A stretch of 64,000 nt of DNA from Campylorhamphus procurvoides (taxonomy: Eukaryota; Chordata; Aves; Passeriformes; Dendrocolaptidae): contig WBMV01000073.1 in assembly GCA_013396655.1 (NCBI GenBank), positions 600,387 through 664,386 of the forward strand, written 5' to 3'. The translations under genes and the position numbers were made by a program. Below, piece by piece: positions 37,601-51,834 of this stretch. The notes under the pieces are model-generated. The model did no database searches and was not told the DNA's origin. It saw only the letters and a list, made by a program, of their open reading frames with translations. How positions within the stretch are numbered: position 1 is the stretch's first letter; each line of letters starts with the position of its first letter.

Positions 37601-38598
37601 CTTCAATGTCTCTTCACCTGCAAACTCGCGAGTTGTGGTCTGAAGGAAGGCGTAGTCAGCCTATTAAGTATGATTTCATTTTGTTTGTTTGGCAGCCATC
37701 CTCCCTGTTCCCTGCAGCAGATGAATATAATTTGGGGAAGAGAAGTCGATGGGGAGGAGGACTAAGGAAGCCAACTGAGTCTTGTGTAAAATATTTGAGA
37801 TGCAGCAAAACTTCTGGGCTAGATTGGTTTTGAAACACCAGTTATGCCCCCCTGCAAATGAGGGGTGGGGTGAGGAGACAAATGCTGGATTACTAATTGA
37901 AATAAAGGATGCTGCTGCTAAAAGTCAGATGCACTGATGTTGGAGCCTGATGCTTTCCTTTATAAAGCCCAGTGCTTCTCCTTCCCCCAGTCCCCCCTCC
38001 CACAAATCAGGATTATTCAATCACAACAGTGGTTTAACCATATCTGTGGTGGAGCAGGATGGTTGCTTAACGATGCACAGAAGCATTGTGCCCTGGTTTA
38101 GGACAGGAAGTGGAAAATGAATATTGTTTTGAACTTGAACTTTGTAAGCAGACAGAAAGTAATTATCGGGGCTGGAACTCCCCCGGGGGAAGTGGGGGAG
38201 TGATGCTCTGTGATTGTAAGAAACACTGTGGGATCTTAAATATCTAGTAGTGTTTAATGCTCTGGTTTTACATTTCTGCATTTTAATTGATCTTCTGCTC
38301 CACTCTTTCCTTGGCAAGTAGAGGAAGAAACAATTGGATGTAGACTTCATGTGCTGTATTTATTGGTAGCCAACCTCCCTTTGCTGGTGGGACACGAATC
38401 TTAAATTTCTCTCTTGGTCCTGGTGTTACTTTCAGTTGTAAAATGAACCTTTTTGCTGCTGGGTTACTTAATGGACCTATTATAATATGGAAAATTAACT
38501 TAATTGATGACTGAGAGCACATAATGGTATGTGAAGCCATTTAGTCAGACACTGGAAGCCACTTGTGTAGTATTTAGCTTTAATTATAAACTATGGAA

Positions 38599-38623
38599 GT
38601 TTTCTACTTATAAAGTAGAAAAC
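38599..38623. repeat. Perfect 11-bp inverted repeat
   Basis: GTTTTCTACTT (38599-38609), spacer ATA, AAGTAGAAAAC (38613-38623). The arms are perfectly complementary and can form a hairpin. AT-rich palindromes of this size are expected occasionally in vertebrate introns; no function is implied. Confidence 0.85.
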
Positions 38624-40460
38624 CCCACTGAAATGACACAAAATCTGCATAGTTGTGAAGTTCACATTTTGAATATCTACTTTTCAATAATATATTACTA
38701 TTAAAATATTACTGAACACTTTTTAGAAAAAAAAAGAAAAGCAAAATGTAAATTTCTGCCTCGACTGAGTGTTTTGCTGTATTTGAGTGGTCTGTGACTT
38801 CAGTGAGCTGGTTTTGGTGTTTTTTTCTCTATTTTGGCTATTACTTTACAAGTTCTTTGATGAAGAATAGTCAGGGCAAGATTTCACCTTTTCTAACAGA
38901 CTGTGTGGTATCTTATGTAGAATTTTAAGTACTGTTCCCTATTAAGATCATTAAACAAAGAAGGGAAAAGATTTTTTTTTGCTAACTTCTACCTATGGTA
39001 GGTACATGGGTTTTGTTGTTAGAAAGGAATATTTTTTAAATATTAAAGTGTGAAGTAAAACTACATTAATTCTCAAAGTAAAATTAACTACATGCTGTTT
39101 ATGATAAAATGTCCCTGCCCATGTTCACAAGGCTATTTTAATCTAACACTAACACAATTGTGGGAGTCCCTATTTCGTGATGAAGTTTTAAATGTACTAA
39201 AATTAAGCCACTTTGAAAGAAAATTGTGTGATGATTTATTGTAGCAGAGTAGGTGAAATTCCTCTAGAGATTTTAATATCTTCCACCTGGTATAGAAATG
39301 AAAAGAAAATATTCCTTAGCTGGTGACTAATTTGTCACTAATACCCAGGGGTTCCTTCGTTACAATGCAAAGATGTCAGTTTTAAGAGAAAAGTACAGTG
39401 AAAAAACCAAGTGCAACTTCCTGTTGGAGACAGTTACAGAAAGGAGAAAAATAAAGGTCTGGAAGGAAAAGCTCTGAAGCTATCAATCAGGGCAAAATGC
39501 TTGGGGAAGGGTTGTACCTGCAGGCTTCAGTGGAATTCATTAGGACATGTTCTAGGAGGAAAGTCACTCGATACGACTCCAGAGGAGCAGCTCAGACACG
39601 CAGCAATACCCAGGTTGGTGCTCAGTTCTCCTCCGCACTGCACGTACTGCAGCCTGGTGATTGTTGCAGGAGAAACTGTACTGTTCAAAAATAAGTCACA
39701 CTGTGCTTACTGATGGCTTTTATACTTTAGCACAATGTTAAATGAGCTCAATCCAAGGCTTAGAGTTCAGGTGAAAAAGCCTCAAGAAGTTACCAGCTCA
39801 AACCTGACAATGCAGATCGCAGTGACTCTGCCACATCAGTGTCTTGACAAGTCATTTTTCCCGACAGAAAACTATTCCCGTGTCCAGACACGTGTTTGGT
39901 GTCGTCACTTTGCCTTTTGCTGCAGTAACAGAAGGGGTTTGACTCTGCTCCTGTCCTTCCAGCACTGCCATTCCCAACAGCTCGGTGTAAGGAGGGGGAA
40001 TGTGAGCAGTCACAACACCAGGGCACACTGAAGTTGGGATTTCTCCCTCCCTTGAGAAACCAGTTGCTCACCCCACAGCAGCAGCAATAGCAATCTGACT
40101 TCTTGAGGACTTTCTGGTTTAGTCTTCCCCTACATTTAGTACAACACAAAAAGTTGCTCAGGAAGTGTGTTTGCAGTAGATGTCCATGGCAGAAGTGATG
40201 ATTCAGTATTAGGACTGCAGGGATGTTAGAGATTTGGAAAGGAGAAGTCAGGACTGTGCCAAACAATGTAGGTGTTGGAAACAACATGCCCAAAACTTTG
40301 TGGTGAAGGTGGTTATGTCCTGGGGGAAGCCCTGGCATGCCCTGCAGACTCCAGGCTGTGGTAACACAGTCCTGTTTCTTGCTGGTGAGTAAGATTTGAT
40401 CTCAGCTGTTCTAGAGTTAATTGGAGAGAAGGAAGATTTTATCTTCTGTCAAAAGCAGAA

Positions 40461-41062
40461 GTGGTGGGTTGACCCTGGGCAGTGGCCAGATGCCCCCCTG
40501 GCTGCTCACCCACTCCCCGTCCTCAACAGGTTATGGGAGACAATTAGATGGAAAAGCTTGTGGGCCAGGGTGAAAATGGGCATCATTTGCCATCTGCCAT
40601 CACAGTCAAAACAGACCCTACTTGGAAAATTAAATTGCTGATGATTACAATAGTGTTGGGTGGTGAGAAACAAAGGCAAGAACTAAAACAGTTCTGCCCG
40701 CCCCCTTTGCCAGTGTCTGCTTTGCTCTCACATTCCCAATTCTTGCCTTCTCAGAGGGATGAGGAGTGGGAGACTGCAGTGAGTGTAACATTTCCTTTCT
40801 ACCACTCCTTCCTCCTCTTCACACTTCTCCCCTGCTCCAGTGTGGGCTCTCTGAGGACTGCAGTTCCTGTCAGGAGAAACAGCTCCAGCCTGTTCTCTCA
40901 CATTTTTCCTCCCCACCAAGCTGAATTTTGCTGTGTGGCAGAAGTGCCACTGACCTCTGCAGTGGGCTCAGCCAGGTCCTGCTGCAGGTCTGTGGTGGAG
41001 CTGGATGGAAACAGCCCAGGACAGCCCTTCACAGAGGTCCTGCAGCCCCCCAGTAACACCTG
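40461..41062. mobile_element. Avian endogenous-retrovirus LTR-like repeat (solo, diverged)
   Basis: The block starts 'gtggtgggttgaccctgg' and continues with 'cagtcaaaacagacccta', 'ttgggtggtgagaaacaaaggcaagaac', 'ccactccttcctcctcttcacacttctcccctgctccagtgtgggctct', and 'ggctcagccaggtcctgctgcagg'. Its order and wording match from memory a common avian LTR family of the ERV class, in which 'ctgctccagcgtgggctc' units recur. It is GC-rich against an AT-rich intron. No internal gag, pol or env sequence is visible on either side, so it would be a solo LTR. Exact ends, family name and orientation are uncertain. A 171-codon open frame inside it (40548-41063) has no retroviral or other recognisable domain. 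Confidence 0.6.
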
Positions 41063-44000
41063 ATAGAGCCTGACAAGATGGGCACTTCATTAATTCACAT
41101 CAGACCGTGATCTGGAGGGATTGCACATCCCATCCAGCAGGAATTGCTGCCAGTTTTAGGACCTTGTATGGCAGGGAAGGAGAGGGAAGGGTGACACACA
41201 AGGTCAGTCAGCATTGCTTGTCCTGCCTCCCACCTGAGGGTAAGAAACCTGAGAGCTAAAATTAGATCCACCCCTTCAGAAGTCTCTGAATTGATGCAAA
41301 AGGACTCTTTGGGCATCTTGTGGGCACAAGTGATCCTGCATGAAAAGTTGGAATTGTGTTTTATTGATGTTTAAAGACTTGATTTTGATTCAAAATAATC
41401 TAATTGCTCTTGTACAGTAACATGCTTGCTGTATAGTAACATATTCATATAGTAAGATGTGAGTACATGTGTTTTCTTTTACATGAATGCCTGAACTGGA
41501 GACACATTTTCCTTCCATGTTCAGGAGCTTGTATTTCCTAGGTTTCCTAGGTTTTCTTGAGTCTTTTTTTAAGGTGCCTGTAAATTTGTCACTGCTCTGA
41601 AGATGGGGAAGGCTGCTGTATGGGACCTGTCTCTCCAGAAGCCAAGTCTCTTATACAAGTGGTATTTTTTGTCTGTATTCTATTAATATTCATATCTAAA
41701 GTGTAGAAACAGGTGAGATGGTCTTGCCATCAAATGGTGGCCATCCTCTGAATTCAATCATGCATGCAAGGCTTAAAACATTTAAAATTTTCTTCAGATA
41801 TTAGACTTCAGAGCTTTTCAGCCATGAAAGCCTGAAGCTTGTATGGCATAATTGTTCTGCCTTATTTATGCTCCGAAGGAAGAAGTGTCCAGTTCCTTGT
41901 GAGCCCCTTGCCATTCCTGATGGTGATGGAATTCCTGTGCCTAGGAAAAGCCTGGACAGTACAGGGGAGACCTTGTCTGAGTAGGTAAAGGATCCTGCTT
42001 TTTCAGTGGAATTAGGTTTACTCTGAGAGGGATCTTGCTAGAGATTGGCCAGTAACTGCTAATAAGGTGGTAAATGAAGATGACTACATGGTGTTACTGC
42101 ACATATTAATGTGCCAGGTGCTCTACTGGCAAACTAACATTTTGCTGGGCTTCTTTCTCCTTCTCAGGATAGTCCTACATTTATGTTTTTGTCCTGGGAA
42201 GCAAGCTAAAAAAATCATTTGAACAGCAGTCAGCTCAGAAGAGAGAGCTCTATGTAAGCATTTTTATGCTTAACCTGACAAGCCAAAGTCTTGCCCCAAA
42301 ATATTGTCTGCTGCTCTACAAAGAAACTGTCAGTCTTTCATTAATCATTCAATGGTCCTTTAACTACACAGTAAACAAAACCAACCAGGCCTGTGTTGTC
42401 CTGCTTGCACCCAATTCTCTTTTGTTCAACACCTCATGGAGAGCTTGGTTTGAAACCCAATCTAGCGAGGTGCTGCCTCCCCCAGCAGACTCCTGTTAAT
42501 GGCCCAGATGTCCCCTTAATGAAAGGGTTTTGTTGTGCCAACAAGATGCTCTCTGTATTTCCTCCAGTGGATGCTCTCTGGGGTGATGCAAATACCATTA
42601 CCAGAAGAAGTAGCATGGAACCTGCAATCTCGTGGTCTCTGGAACTCAAAATTCTGTAATTATTCTTGGATAACCTTAAAGCTTAGTGCATAGTGGATTT
42701 TTTTTCAGCGTCACTGAAAATCAAGCTCTGAGTTGTCATGGGGTGGGGGTTTTGTGGTATCTGAAATGGCTGATATACCTTTGTGACCTTTGGAAGCACA
42801 GTTTGGATTGTATTCAGCCAATTAAATGTTAGTAAAGGAGAAGTAGCTGGGATGTGACTTGTTGAGGTGTTTTTCACATGGTCCCCTGACAGTGCTTAGA
42901 TGTTGGTGTATTACTTATGCAAAAGGAAAGCTGGAGTTCAGTTGCCAAAGTCTGACTACTTTAACTTGTGAGTTGACAGAGTATAGGTATGCTTTGCCCT
43001 GAAGTCTTACCCTAGAAGTTACACAGCAGTTCCCAACACTGTAAAGTTGAAGATTTCCAGGCTCACTTAAGTGCTGTCAACCAAAGCTTGTGTTCAGTCT
43101 TAAGCGTTTTTCACTTCAGTTAGGAGAGCCTGAAATAATCAGTTCTTGGAAAGGAAGCTGCGTTATCCTGACATGAGTTTAAAAGAAATATTTCTCCCAG
43201 ATTGCAAATGTCCAGAATACACTGCTCTAATTTATTCTGCTGAATGTTAACTTACAATGGTGAAGGTAAGTGACTGTGAAGATAATTTCCATGTTTAGTT
43301 GTGTCTATGATTCATATGTGGTTTATTCTCATTTCAATTTCTTGCCAGCCTTTTATAATGCTGTAAGTCTGTGTGTATTTCGAGGCAGCACTTGTGGAGT
43401 GATGGCCACCACTCTTATCTTTCATGAGCATACTGAAGTGCGTTTTTGATCTGAGGATTTTGACTCTTCAGATACTGACAAGTCAGTTTTATTTTTTTAT
43501 ACACAAGTGATACAATCCAGTTGTCTTTAACAATGCATATCATCTCAGAAGAGTAAAACCCAGTGCTTATCCCTTAAAAAGCTCTTCAGGAAAACAATTG
43601 CTTGGAGGAAAGAACCTGCCAAGCTTTCTTCAGCTCAAAAGTGCTTGCAAGTACCCTGTAACCAGCCACTGTGTCCACTGATAGAAAACATCAGTGAGCA
43701 ATCTCCCACCAATTCCTAAATGCTATTTAATTTTCTAGTTATCTAATAGAGCTTTTGGGCTCTGTTTTTCACTGCAGTAAAAGGCTGGCAAGGTGTAAGC
43801 ATGACATGAAGCAAAGCCCCAGAGTAGTTTGATACCCCTGCAAAATAGGAAGGTGCTGCAAATACCTAAAGTAGATACCGAGACCTGCTGAGTCAGAAGT
43901 CTGCACAAGGGTGTAGCTTATGGATTAGGTGGAGTGGGCATAGTCCTCAAGGCCATGCTAAACTAATCTGTTTGCCAGGTAACATTAAAATAGTAAAAAT

Positions 44001-45024
44001 GGTGCCAACTTGGAGTATTTAATTGTAATCCTGTGTTTACAGGGAAGTGCAGGGAGCTGTCACCTGAGCAGGGAGGTAATTTGGGCAGACTGTCTTCCTT
44101 GGCATTAAAACTACAGTCACACTGTATGAAGTGGGACTCTCCTTAAGCAATTGTGTTGATAGATTGTAGGGGTGGTTTCCAGACTGAATTAATCTGACTG
44201 AGGGCTGTGTCCTCCTCAGCCTGGCTGATATATCAGGGATATAGAAGGGTATTTTCAGGGATGTAGAAGTTGCACTCAGTCCTGGATGTGCTGTTCCAGA
44301 CATGTTCTTGTCTCCCCCTCTCTTTGGGTACCATTGGATGTGCTGCAAACTGGATCAACTCCCTGATCCAGCTGAGTAGAAAACCAGAAAAAAAAATCAC
44401 GTTGGTCAGGCTGTGACCAGACTTGTGTCACTGCAGGAGCTTTGGCTGGGCAGGGGACAGGGCAGGGCTGCATCTTTGGTCAGTAGTAAAGTCTTTGAAT
44501 GTTTACAATCATTAGAAGCAAACCAAATCCTGAGATAAACGAAGACACAATTTGGCAATTACCCTTGATAACTTCTAGGCAACACTTTGGGAAAGAAGTC
44601 AGTCTGCGAGGTGTAGTCATTGTTGTTGTTAAGGATTGATCAGTTTAATAGTTCAGGCATTTTTTCATGTTTTCCTTTCTTTATGCACTTCATTTATAAA
44701 ATTTCAACCCTCACCTGGCTTGAACTTCAACAAAATGTGCCAAGTCTCGTCCTGCTCCTTCACCTGGTTCCCAAGGGCACTTTTAGGTAGATATTTTTGA
44801 AATGTGCATCTTAAGCACATTCCAGAGGAGGTTCAGAGCACAATGTGAAATTCATTTCTGCTTTCTTTTATAACAGCCAGAGAAGCTGGAGGAAAGTCAT
44901 GGTTATGTATTGAATGATAAGAGTAGGAAGCCCAGGATGGATTTCCTCCAGGTGCAAGCTGTGTGTCATCCTTACTGTATAATACTAACACACTGATCCT
45001 GGTTTAATTCCCATTTGGAATCTT

Positions 45025-45130
45025 ATCAGAAGTGACTTGCCCAAAAGCTTACACCATGTTAATAAGACAGTGATGGAAACCAGGAATGCTTAATTTCTGG
45101 GTTCCTGAAGTCATTGGTGCTTTGCCTACT
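45025..45130 (+). mobile_element. MIR-type SINE relic
   Basis: The stretch 'agaagtgacttgcccaaaagcttacac', followed by 'gacagtgatggaaaccaggaatgc' and 'ctgggttcctgaagtcattggtgctttgcctact', parallels the MIR core ('agtgacttgcccaaggtcacaca', 'agtggcagaaccaggaatagaac' and the final 'cctgactcccagtcctgtgctct...'). MIR elements are older than the bird-mammal split, so weak matches like this are expected in bird introns. Confidence 0.45.
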
Positions 45131-48100
45131 TAAAGACTTCACTGAAATGAGCTATAGGAATCCCAGTTTTTTGGTTGCAATTTGGAAATTGTATTTTAAA
45201 AAGGCATTAAATCTTCCTTTAAGTAGGGTTGCTAGGATTGACTGACAAACTATTTTAATTACTGAATATAGATTACATATATACAAGAAAAACTTCTCTC
45301 TGACAAAAGCATATTATATTTTGGCTCCCAGTACTAACCAGCTCAACTTAAATTTCACAGCTTGCTGCCAACAGCTGCCTTACTATGACAGAGGACTCAT
45401 AATAAATGAAATTTCATGAAAAAGAAAAATGAAAACTCTGTTCCAGCTGGATTGTAAAGGCAGTTGGAGCATTTCTATCCTGCATGTAAAGCTGCCATCC
45501 ACATAAACATTGCAAATTACTTTTTCACTTTTAATAATCAGGATCGGACCTTTCCTTATTATTGAGGCAAATGCAAGATGTTAGAACCATGCAATTTCAT
45601 TCAAAGTCCATTAGTTATTGAATCCTGTCCAAAGCAAAGTGTTTGGGGTGTTTTGGGAGAGACTCACCTTCTAGTTTCAGGTTTTCAGTTTTCTGACAGC
45701 CTATTTGGATGAAGACCCTGAACTGAGCAGACTGCTCTGGCCCTGCTTGGTAGCACTCAGAGGGACATTAGGTGACATCATTTGCTCTTGGAGCTGCTGC
45801 TGTGTATTGTTGAAAGCCCTGCAGCTGGTGAGTGCTTGCCCTGGCTACCAACGGGAATCTCAGCTGAATTATCACACACCCTCTCTGCACATGGAAGAGA
45901 TTAATTCTCATACCCACAAACAGAATGAGTGCTTTGTGCTTAGCACCATAATGTAAGTTCGTTCTGAAATACAGTGCCAGTAACCAACTCCTTTACCAAT
46001 AAATTCACAGTTCTAATAACTATGTGTTTTTACAGCATCCTGATCCCAAAGGAGCAAAGAAACATTGATTTATTTAGCTCTGGGTCCCATCCCCTGTTGT
46101 TCTCACTCCTTCCCCTGGCTCCCCATGAGCTCTAAAGAGCCATATATGAGATGAAACCCAAGTGCTGGTGTGTAGTCCACAGCAGGGAGGGACACTTTGC
46201 AAAACCACAGTGAAGAATGTTTTAGCCAGTAGAAGTGACAGACAGTATTATGGGCAGACAGAACACAAATACAAAAGCCTGCTTTGGCCAAGGGTCAATA
46301 TCAACCTGTCTAAACTGTAAAGTTCTTTATTCATGGTAAATGGCTTAAAAGTTTAAAAATTCAGCATTTTTAAAAGTTACCCTGTGCGTGGCATACAGCT
46401 TTGTTGCTGTATAGTAAAGTTTATTAAGGACAGAACTGATCTTTCCAAAACCTGGTCGAGAATGCAACCAACAGTGTTAGTTCAAGACAGGCAAGTTGGA
46501 AGTGTTGGTGTGAGTGCCTGAGGAAGCAGGTTTGCACTGCACAGGAGAGGTGCCAGCAGCACAAGTGGTGTCCTTTAGCTAGGGAAAGGTGAATAATGCT
46601 CTAAAGGAGCTTTGCCACCCTGTACCTGAGCTGTCAGTGATGTGATTGTGTCCCCAGACCTCTGTAAAGGCCCCTTGTCCTGGTGCAATGTGTGCTAAGA
46701 ATTGTATAAATCTCTCCTAGGTAGTGTATAATATCTCTCCTGGGGGCTCTTGGGATTTTTACCTTGAAACTTTCCAGAGTTGTAGGGCTGGTTGATATTC
46801 CTTATCAAAAGGCAAACTCAATACAGGAATGTTTCTGAAAACTTGGCAAAACTATTCAGCATGAAATTACTTTACAAAAAGGTGTTTTATGGTTCAGACA
46901 GTATTTGGTGGTTGTTGGTTACAGTGGCAGACAGAAGTCCAAAACCTACTGTGAATGTAAATGTAACTGAAGTGCTTCTTGGCTCAGAATATTTATTTCT
47001 CATGACCAGAGAAAGAACAGTGTGGACATAAGATACAAATTGCCATGACCATGTAATTATTTTGTTATGAAATAAACCAAATGTTTGGGTTTTGCCTCTG
47101 AGTTATAAGGCTTGGGGAAAGCTTAATAATTCCTAATGGCTGAATTCTGCTTCTAAGCCTACAAATCCTGTGTCTGACTAAAAAAAGAAAGTAATTCTTT
47201 TTAGAAAAGAACCTGCAGCTGAGGGGCTCTGCCTTTCACTGTTTTAAATGTTTTTCCATCCCATCTTAGACAACTGCAGTGAAATAGGTTGTATGCAGGC
47301 CTGTGGGTTGGCTGGGGAAAAAGAAATTGAGTCACTGAACAAAAGCCCCGTCAGCAATTGGAGAAGATCCTTTTCTGGTGTAATTCTTACTTCAAGAGAC
47401 TTCTGTTGCTGGGGAATATCGTCACCTTGAGCTGGGCTTTGCTTGCAGGTTCCTGGGGGCTGCAAAGTAGAGACTGCAGCCAGAAATTGAAGCAGCATCA
47501 GCTTTTGGTACCAGAAAGAGTCAGAGTGTTATGGGGAGAGATGGGAAGATGGCATGTTTTATGCTCAAGGCTGTGTTTCTTTGGTGTTTTGGGGAAGGGA
47601 AAGTCCAAAAACATTTGCTGCAAGAACGTTTCTTCTCTGTGTCTTTGTAGGTGAGAATGGCAGGATTATGTACATATGTCTGTTTCTAGAGGGAGAATAA
47701 TTGTTGGAAGTATTTAAAAATAGAATGATTGAATATCTAAAACTGTTCCAACATATAGTACAAACCCTTTTTTGACATTTGATCTATACTGTCCATAGAT
47801 CTTTCATATACACAGAGGGATTTACTGCTTTGTAATCAAGCTGCTGAAGAAAAACGTTGTCCTTTTATTCACTGGGGATGACTGTAACAAATTAAAATGG
47901 TTTCCCATTAGCCCTCCCTACTTAGCTGAACCACTTAAAATTACTTTGGACTTTGCCCTTGTCCGACCTCCTCACCTTTGCTCAAACATTTCTGCTTCCA
48001 GGAGTGCAGCAGTTCTGGTCCTGGAGCCTTGCTCCAGTCATGGAAATTGCAGGTCATTCCAGCACCAAGGCAGAGCCCAGAGTGAAAAGAAATGTTTGGT

Positions 48101-48378
48101 TTTAAATCCTCATGCTCGGCAGGTGATCTCTGTCATCGTAGATTGAGATGGTGGCAGGAGCTAATTGCAGCTTGATTACACGCATATTTTTCAGTAAGAC
48201 TGTGTGCATGCGGGGGAAGATAGTTGCTTTAGTTTGAGGGGGTTTTGGTGGGTTTTTTTTTTCTTTTTATTGCTCCTGTGAGGTTTCTGTGAAAATAATG
48301 TCTTTACCAGCTTGTGCACAGAACTGTAGAGTTCAAACAACCAAACCTGAGGCTTGTCTGAGCACAGAAATATATTTA

Positions 48379-48426
48379 AACAAGTACATGTAAAGTTCCC
48401 TCTTTGAACAAGTGTATGTAAAGTTC
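48379..48426 (+). repeat. Short direct repeat, 20-bp copies spaced by 8 bp
   Basis: Copies AACAAGTACATGTAAAGTTC (48379-48398) and AACAAGTGTATGTAAAGTTC (48407-48426) differ at two positions. A period of 28 bp indicates a local duplication of about 28 bp. Confidence 0.85.
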
Positions 48427-51400
48427 TTTTTCTCCTGTCTATGAAATGCAACCAGAGTTACACTGATTTACGAATCAATCTGAAGGTTTGAAACTGATGT
48501 TTTGTCACACATACAAGTCTTGTTTTATAGCTGAGAGTGCCCTAGTGTGAAATGCACACACAGTAATGAGCTATGATCAAGTAAAAGGATAGTCAGGACA
48601 CTTATTAGGCTGTACATATGCAGTGTCATTTTTAGTTACAATAGGAGTGGAAGGGCTGGATTTCCTACCAAGTTCCCAAATCTTGTTGCTCCTGCCTGTT
48701 AATTCTCTTTTTATTCAGGTTTTATGCCTCTTGCTGGCTTGGAGTAGTAACTTGGAGGTGATGTGAGACTTTCTTAGTGCAATGTCATAATCTGGAGAGC
48801 CTTAGAGAAGATGCCACACTTGGAACAGGGCAGAAAAATACATGGCATTACTGAGTCAGTTCTTTGAAATATTTCAGTGATGTAAATGTGCATGAGGAAC
48901 GAAGAGAGAAATAGGGATAGAATGGGGAATTTTTCACCAATATAAAAATCACTTGTTTACGCATGCAAGTCTGACCAGATTGACTTGTTTGTGTGCCAGG
49001 AAAGCATTGAGGGCAGGCCCAGAATGACCCCAGGTCTGTGGTGCACAGAGTGGTTCAAACAGCTGACTTTGGAGGCACCACAAGTGGAAAATCCCTCTGG
49101 CTAACCCCGGGTATGCACACCCTGATAGATGGCATGGTTATTAATGCTTACAAATTAATGCCTTATTTTATAGGCAATGAGGCTGGATAGAGCTCCAGTT
49201 GTTTCTCAGCACACCCATACTGGAGACAAGTAAATGCAAGTAAGGAGAGAGTTAACTGTGCATCTTGGAAACACAGCACCATTGTGGGAAGGTAGCAACA
49301 GAAAAACAAATGCAAATGGCATTCAGCAAAGGTACCTTGCAGTAGCCTAATTTTATTCAGGAAAAGTTCCAAAACTGCCCTATCAATTCCCACTATTCCG
49401 GTTTTGAAGTATTTTGGTTAAGCAAGGGCCAACCTGATAGAGCAACAAGAAAAAAAGAAAACCCCATAGGATTCTTGGCTGGTCATAGTGAAGATCTCAC
49501 ATCTGAAATATTTTCAGCTATCTGTGATTATTCCACATAAATAAAAATAACTGATAGTCCTCATAAATGTGGAGAATAAGCACAAGAGAACACAAGCTGG
49601 CTGCAAATGTTGCCTGAAGAAGGAAAACTTATCTTGTATGTCATTGATCAAAGTAATAAAATCATAATTGGGGGCAGTTGGGTATCACTGATGTCTTCTG
49701 GGCAAGAGGATGCTGGGACTAGAGTAATTTGGGGCAGGGTCATATTGTGAGTTTCATGTGCATAGGGAGCGCCTGGCAAAGAAAAATGAAAAACTACTGA
49801 AGTTTCTGAGACTATATTTGGAATTCCTGCTCATGCCTCTTGAGCCATTGGGGTGCCAAGGGCAATATTGTGAGCAGTTGAAAAAAGGAAACATGTTCCC
49901 TAGTTTTGGAATTGCTGGTGCTCACTTGCATCCTGGGAGGGAAGCAGACCAAGCAGAGTGTTTGCCCAGTGAGGCTTGTCTCTGTTCCAAAGCACACTCT
50001 GGCCTTTTTGCATATGAAAGTATGCAAGAATTCATAATTTGACCCTCTTTATTATTTGTGTGTATACATAACCTGCAGTTCATTGCAGAAATCCTCTGCC
50101 TCTGCACTGTCTGGGGCTGAGGGGGAGTTGAGAGTGGCCTTAGCCATTGCAAGAGGCTTCATGCAAACCCACCAGCTTGAAAGAACTTATCGCTGGTGAG
50201 AGAACGATCTTTGGCATTTCATAAATTATCAGCGGTACTAACATGCTGTTTGGAGATTTGCATCATTAGCAAATTAATCATGTTCAGGAACACTCCTGTA
50301 GCAGTGTTGGATGAGCCGCTGTGCAATGCCTTCCTGCCAAATAAACTGCAGGGAGAGGGGCCTGGGGAGGGGATGGGATGGGATGGGAGGTGGAGAGGAG
50401 AAGCCAAGCTCAGCTTTTCACATTAGCTCAGTGTTGTCCTTGATAGCAGTCTTTAAAAATACTTGAACAAAATGACAGTGAAAAGCTTCTTAGCACCTTG
50501 CCTTGCTATTGGTAGAACATGAGGATGGAGTGATTTCTGGTTGTGGTGTCTTTAGTTTCTGTCCACACAAGAAGCATCCACAAAAATGTGCTCGATTGCC
50601 TCCCAGGTCTGTTCCAACTCTGCTGTCCTCCAACCCTGGAGTGCACATGGTCATCAGGTTGCTCTGATGTTGGGGAAGGTGGAGATGGTGCCTCAGGAAA
50701 ACCCCCTTCTGGAATGAAGTTCCACCCCCTGAGTTCTTCTGTCAAAAACCACAGAGCTTTTCTTGGCACAAACCTGAAGTTTTGGTGTAACTGAGGGTAA
50801 TTTTGCCAGCCTTTCTAGAATTTCATTTATATACTCAGTTATTAATAGATTTGTGTGGTATTTGCATAATTCTGTTTTTCTCTTGCAATCACCAAACTTC
50901 AAATTTGAATTCTAAACCAAATTAGCAGTATTTGCCATGTGCTGCAGTCTCAAATATGTATTTAGGTGTAAGTTTCCATACAGGTAAAGATGCTGTCTAT
51001 ACCACTGCTTCTCTGATGTTATCTTCTCTTCCCTGTAAAAAATAAACATAAACCAGGAAACAAAAAAGTGTTGGGCTATTAAGTCATGCCAATTTTCAGT
51101 TGCTGGTTGTTGCCTGCAAATTCAGTTCCATAGCAATGCAAAAGACTAACAGAACCATTGTGCATCTAGATATTTGATAAACTGACTTGTATATAGCCTT
51201 TATTTAGCTTTTTTTATTTGACTACTTTTTTATTAACTGAACTGGAATGCTTCCACTAAGAAGCAAGGCAATTAATTTCAGCATCTTGGAGTCAGGAGTC
51301 TATTTTGGGTTTTGCCATACATTGCATTAGTCCAGAGACCACCACTGCTCGTTCAGTGTTCTGCTCTAAGTCAGATAACTACAGCTAATGGCTAAACCCA

Positions 51401-51834
51401 CGGGATAAATCTGCTGTGTTTCCAGACAGCTGTTAGATTAGTTCTCTCCATTCTTCTGCTCTGCCAGTGGATGCCAGCAAGTTTCAGATTTAAATGCTTT
51501 TCAGTGCTTTGTACAGCACTGCACACATTTTATAGAGCTGAGTAGGAGATATGCTATATTGTGCTTATTAAACTACTCTTTAAAATATCCATGATTCAGC
51601 TGCTTGCATGGAAAAAATATATGCTTAGCTCTGAGAAAAATCTTAACACTTTCAGCTCTCAGAGTCAGGCTGTTTTTCTTAAAACCTGGACTTTTGCTTA
51701 AGACGTATGTATGTGCTTTTTGAAGTATTTTTCCCACATGTTTACTGGCAAAGGGGTATGTGACAGGACAAGGAAAAAGTTGCCTTTTTCAATTAGAAGT
51801 TGTTAACCTTTCCCCAACATGCCAGAAACTCGAG

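Larger units (their letters stand above)
30171..40460 (+). other. Presumed first intron, proximal part
   Basis: No exon is recognisable. The segment is AT-rich, contains no clear interspersed repeat for 10 kb, and holds a C-run (about 30669-30680), the CpG-retaining stretch at 31366-31690 and a perfect palindrome at 38599-38623. Absence of CR1 or LTR over 10 kb next to a promoter fits a region under constraint, but could also be chance. Open frames such as 33601-34065 (minus) have no recognisable domain. Confidence 0.5.

Noticed and set aside
40548..41063. 171-codon plus-strand open frame
   Set aside because: It lies wholly inside the LTR-like repeat and shows no protein similarity; its openness follows from the repeat's base composition.
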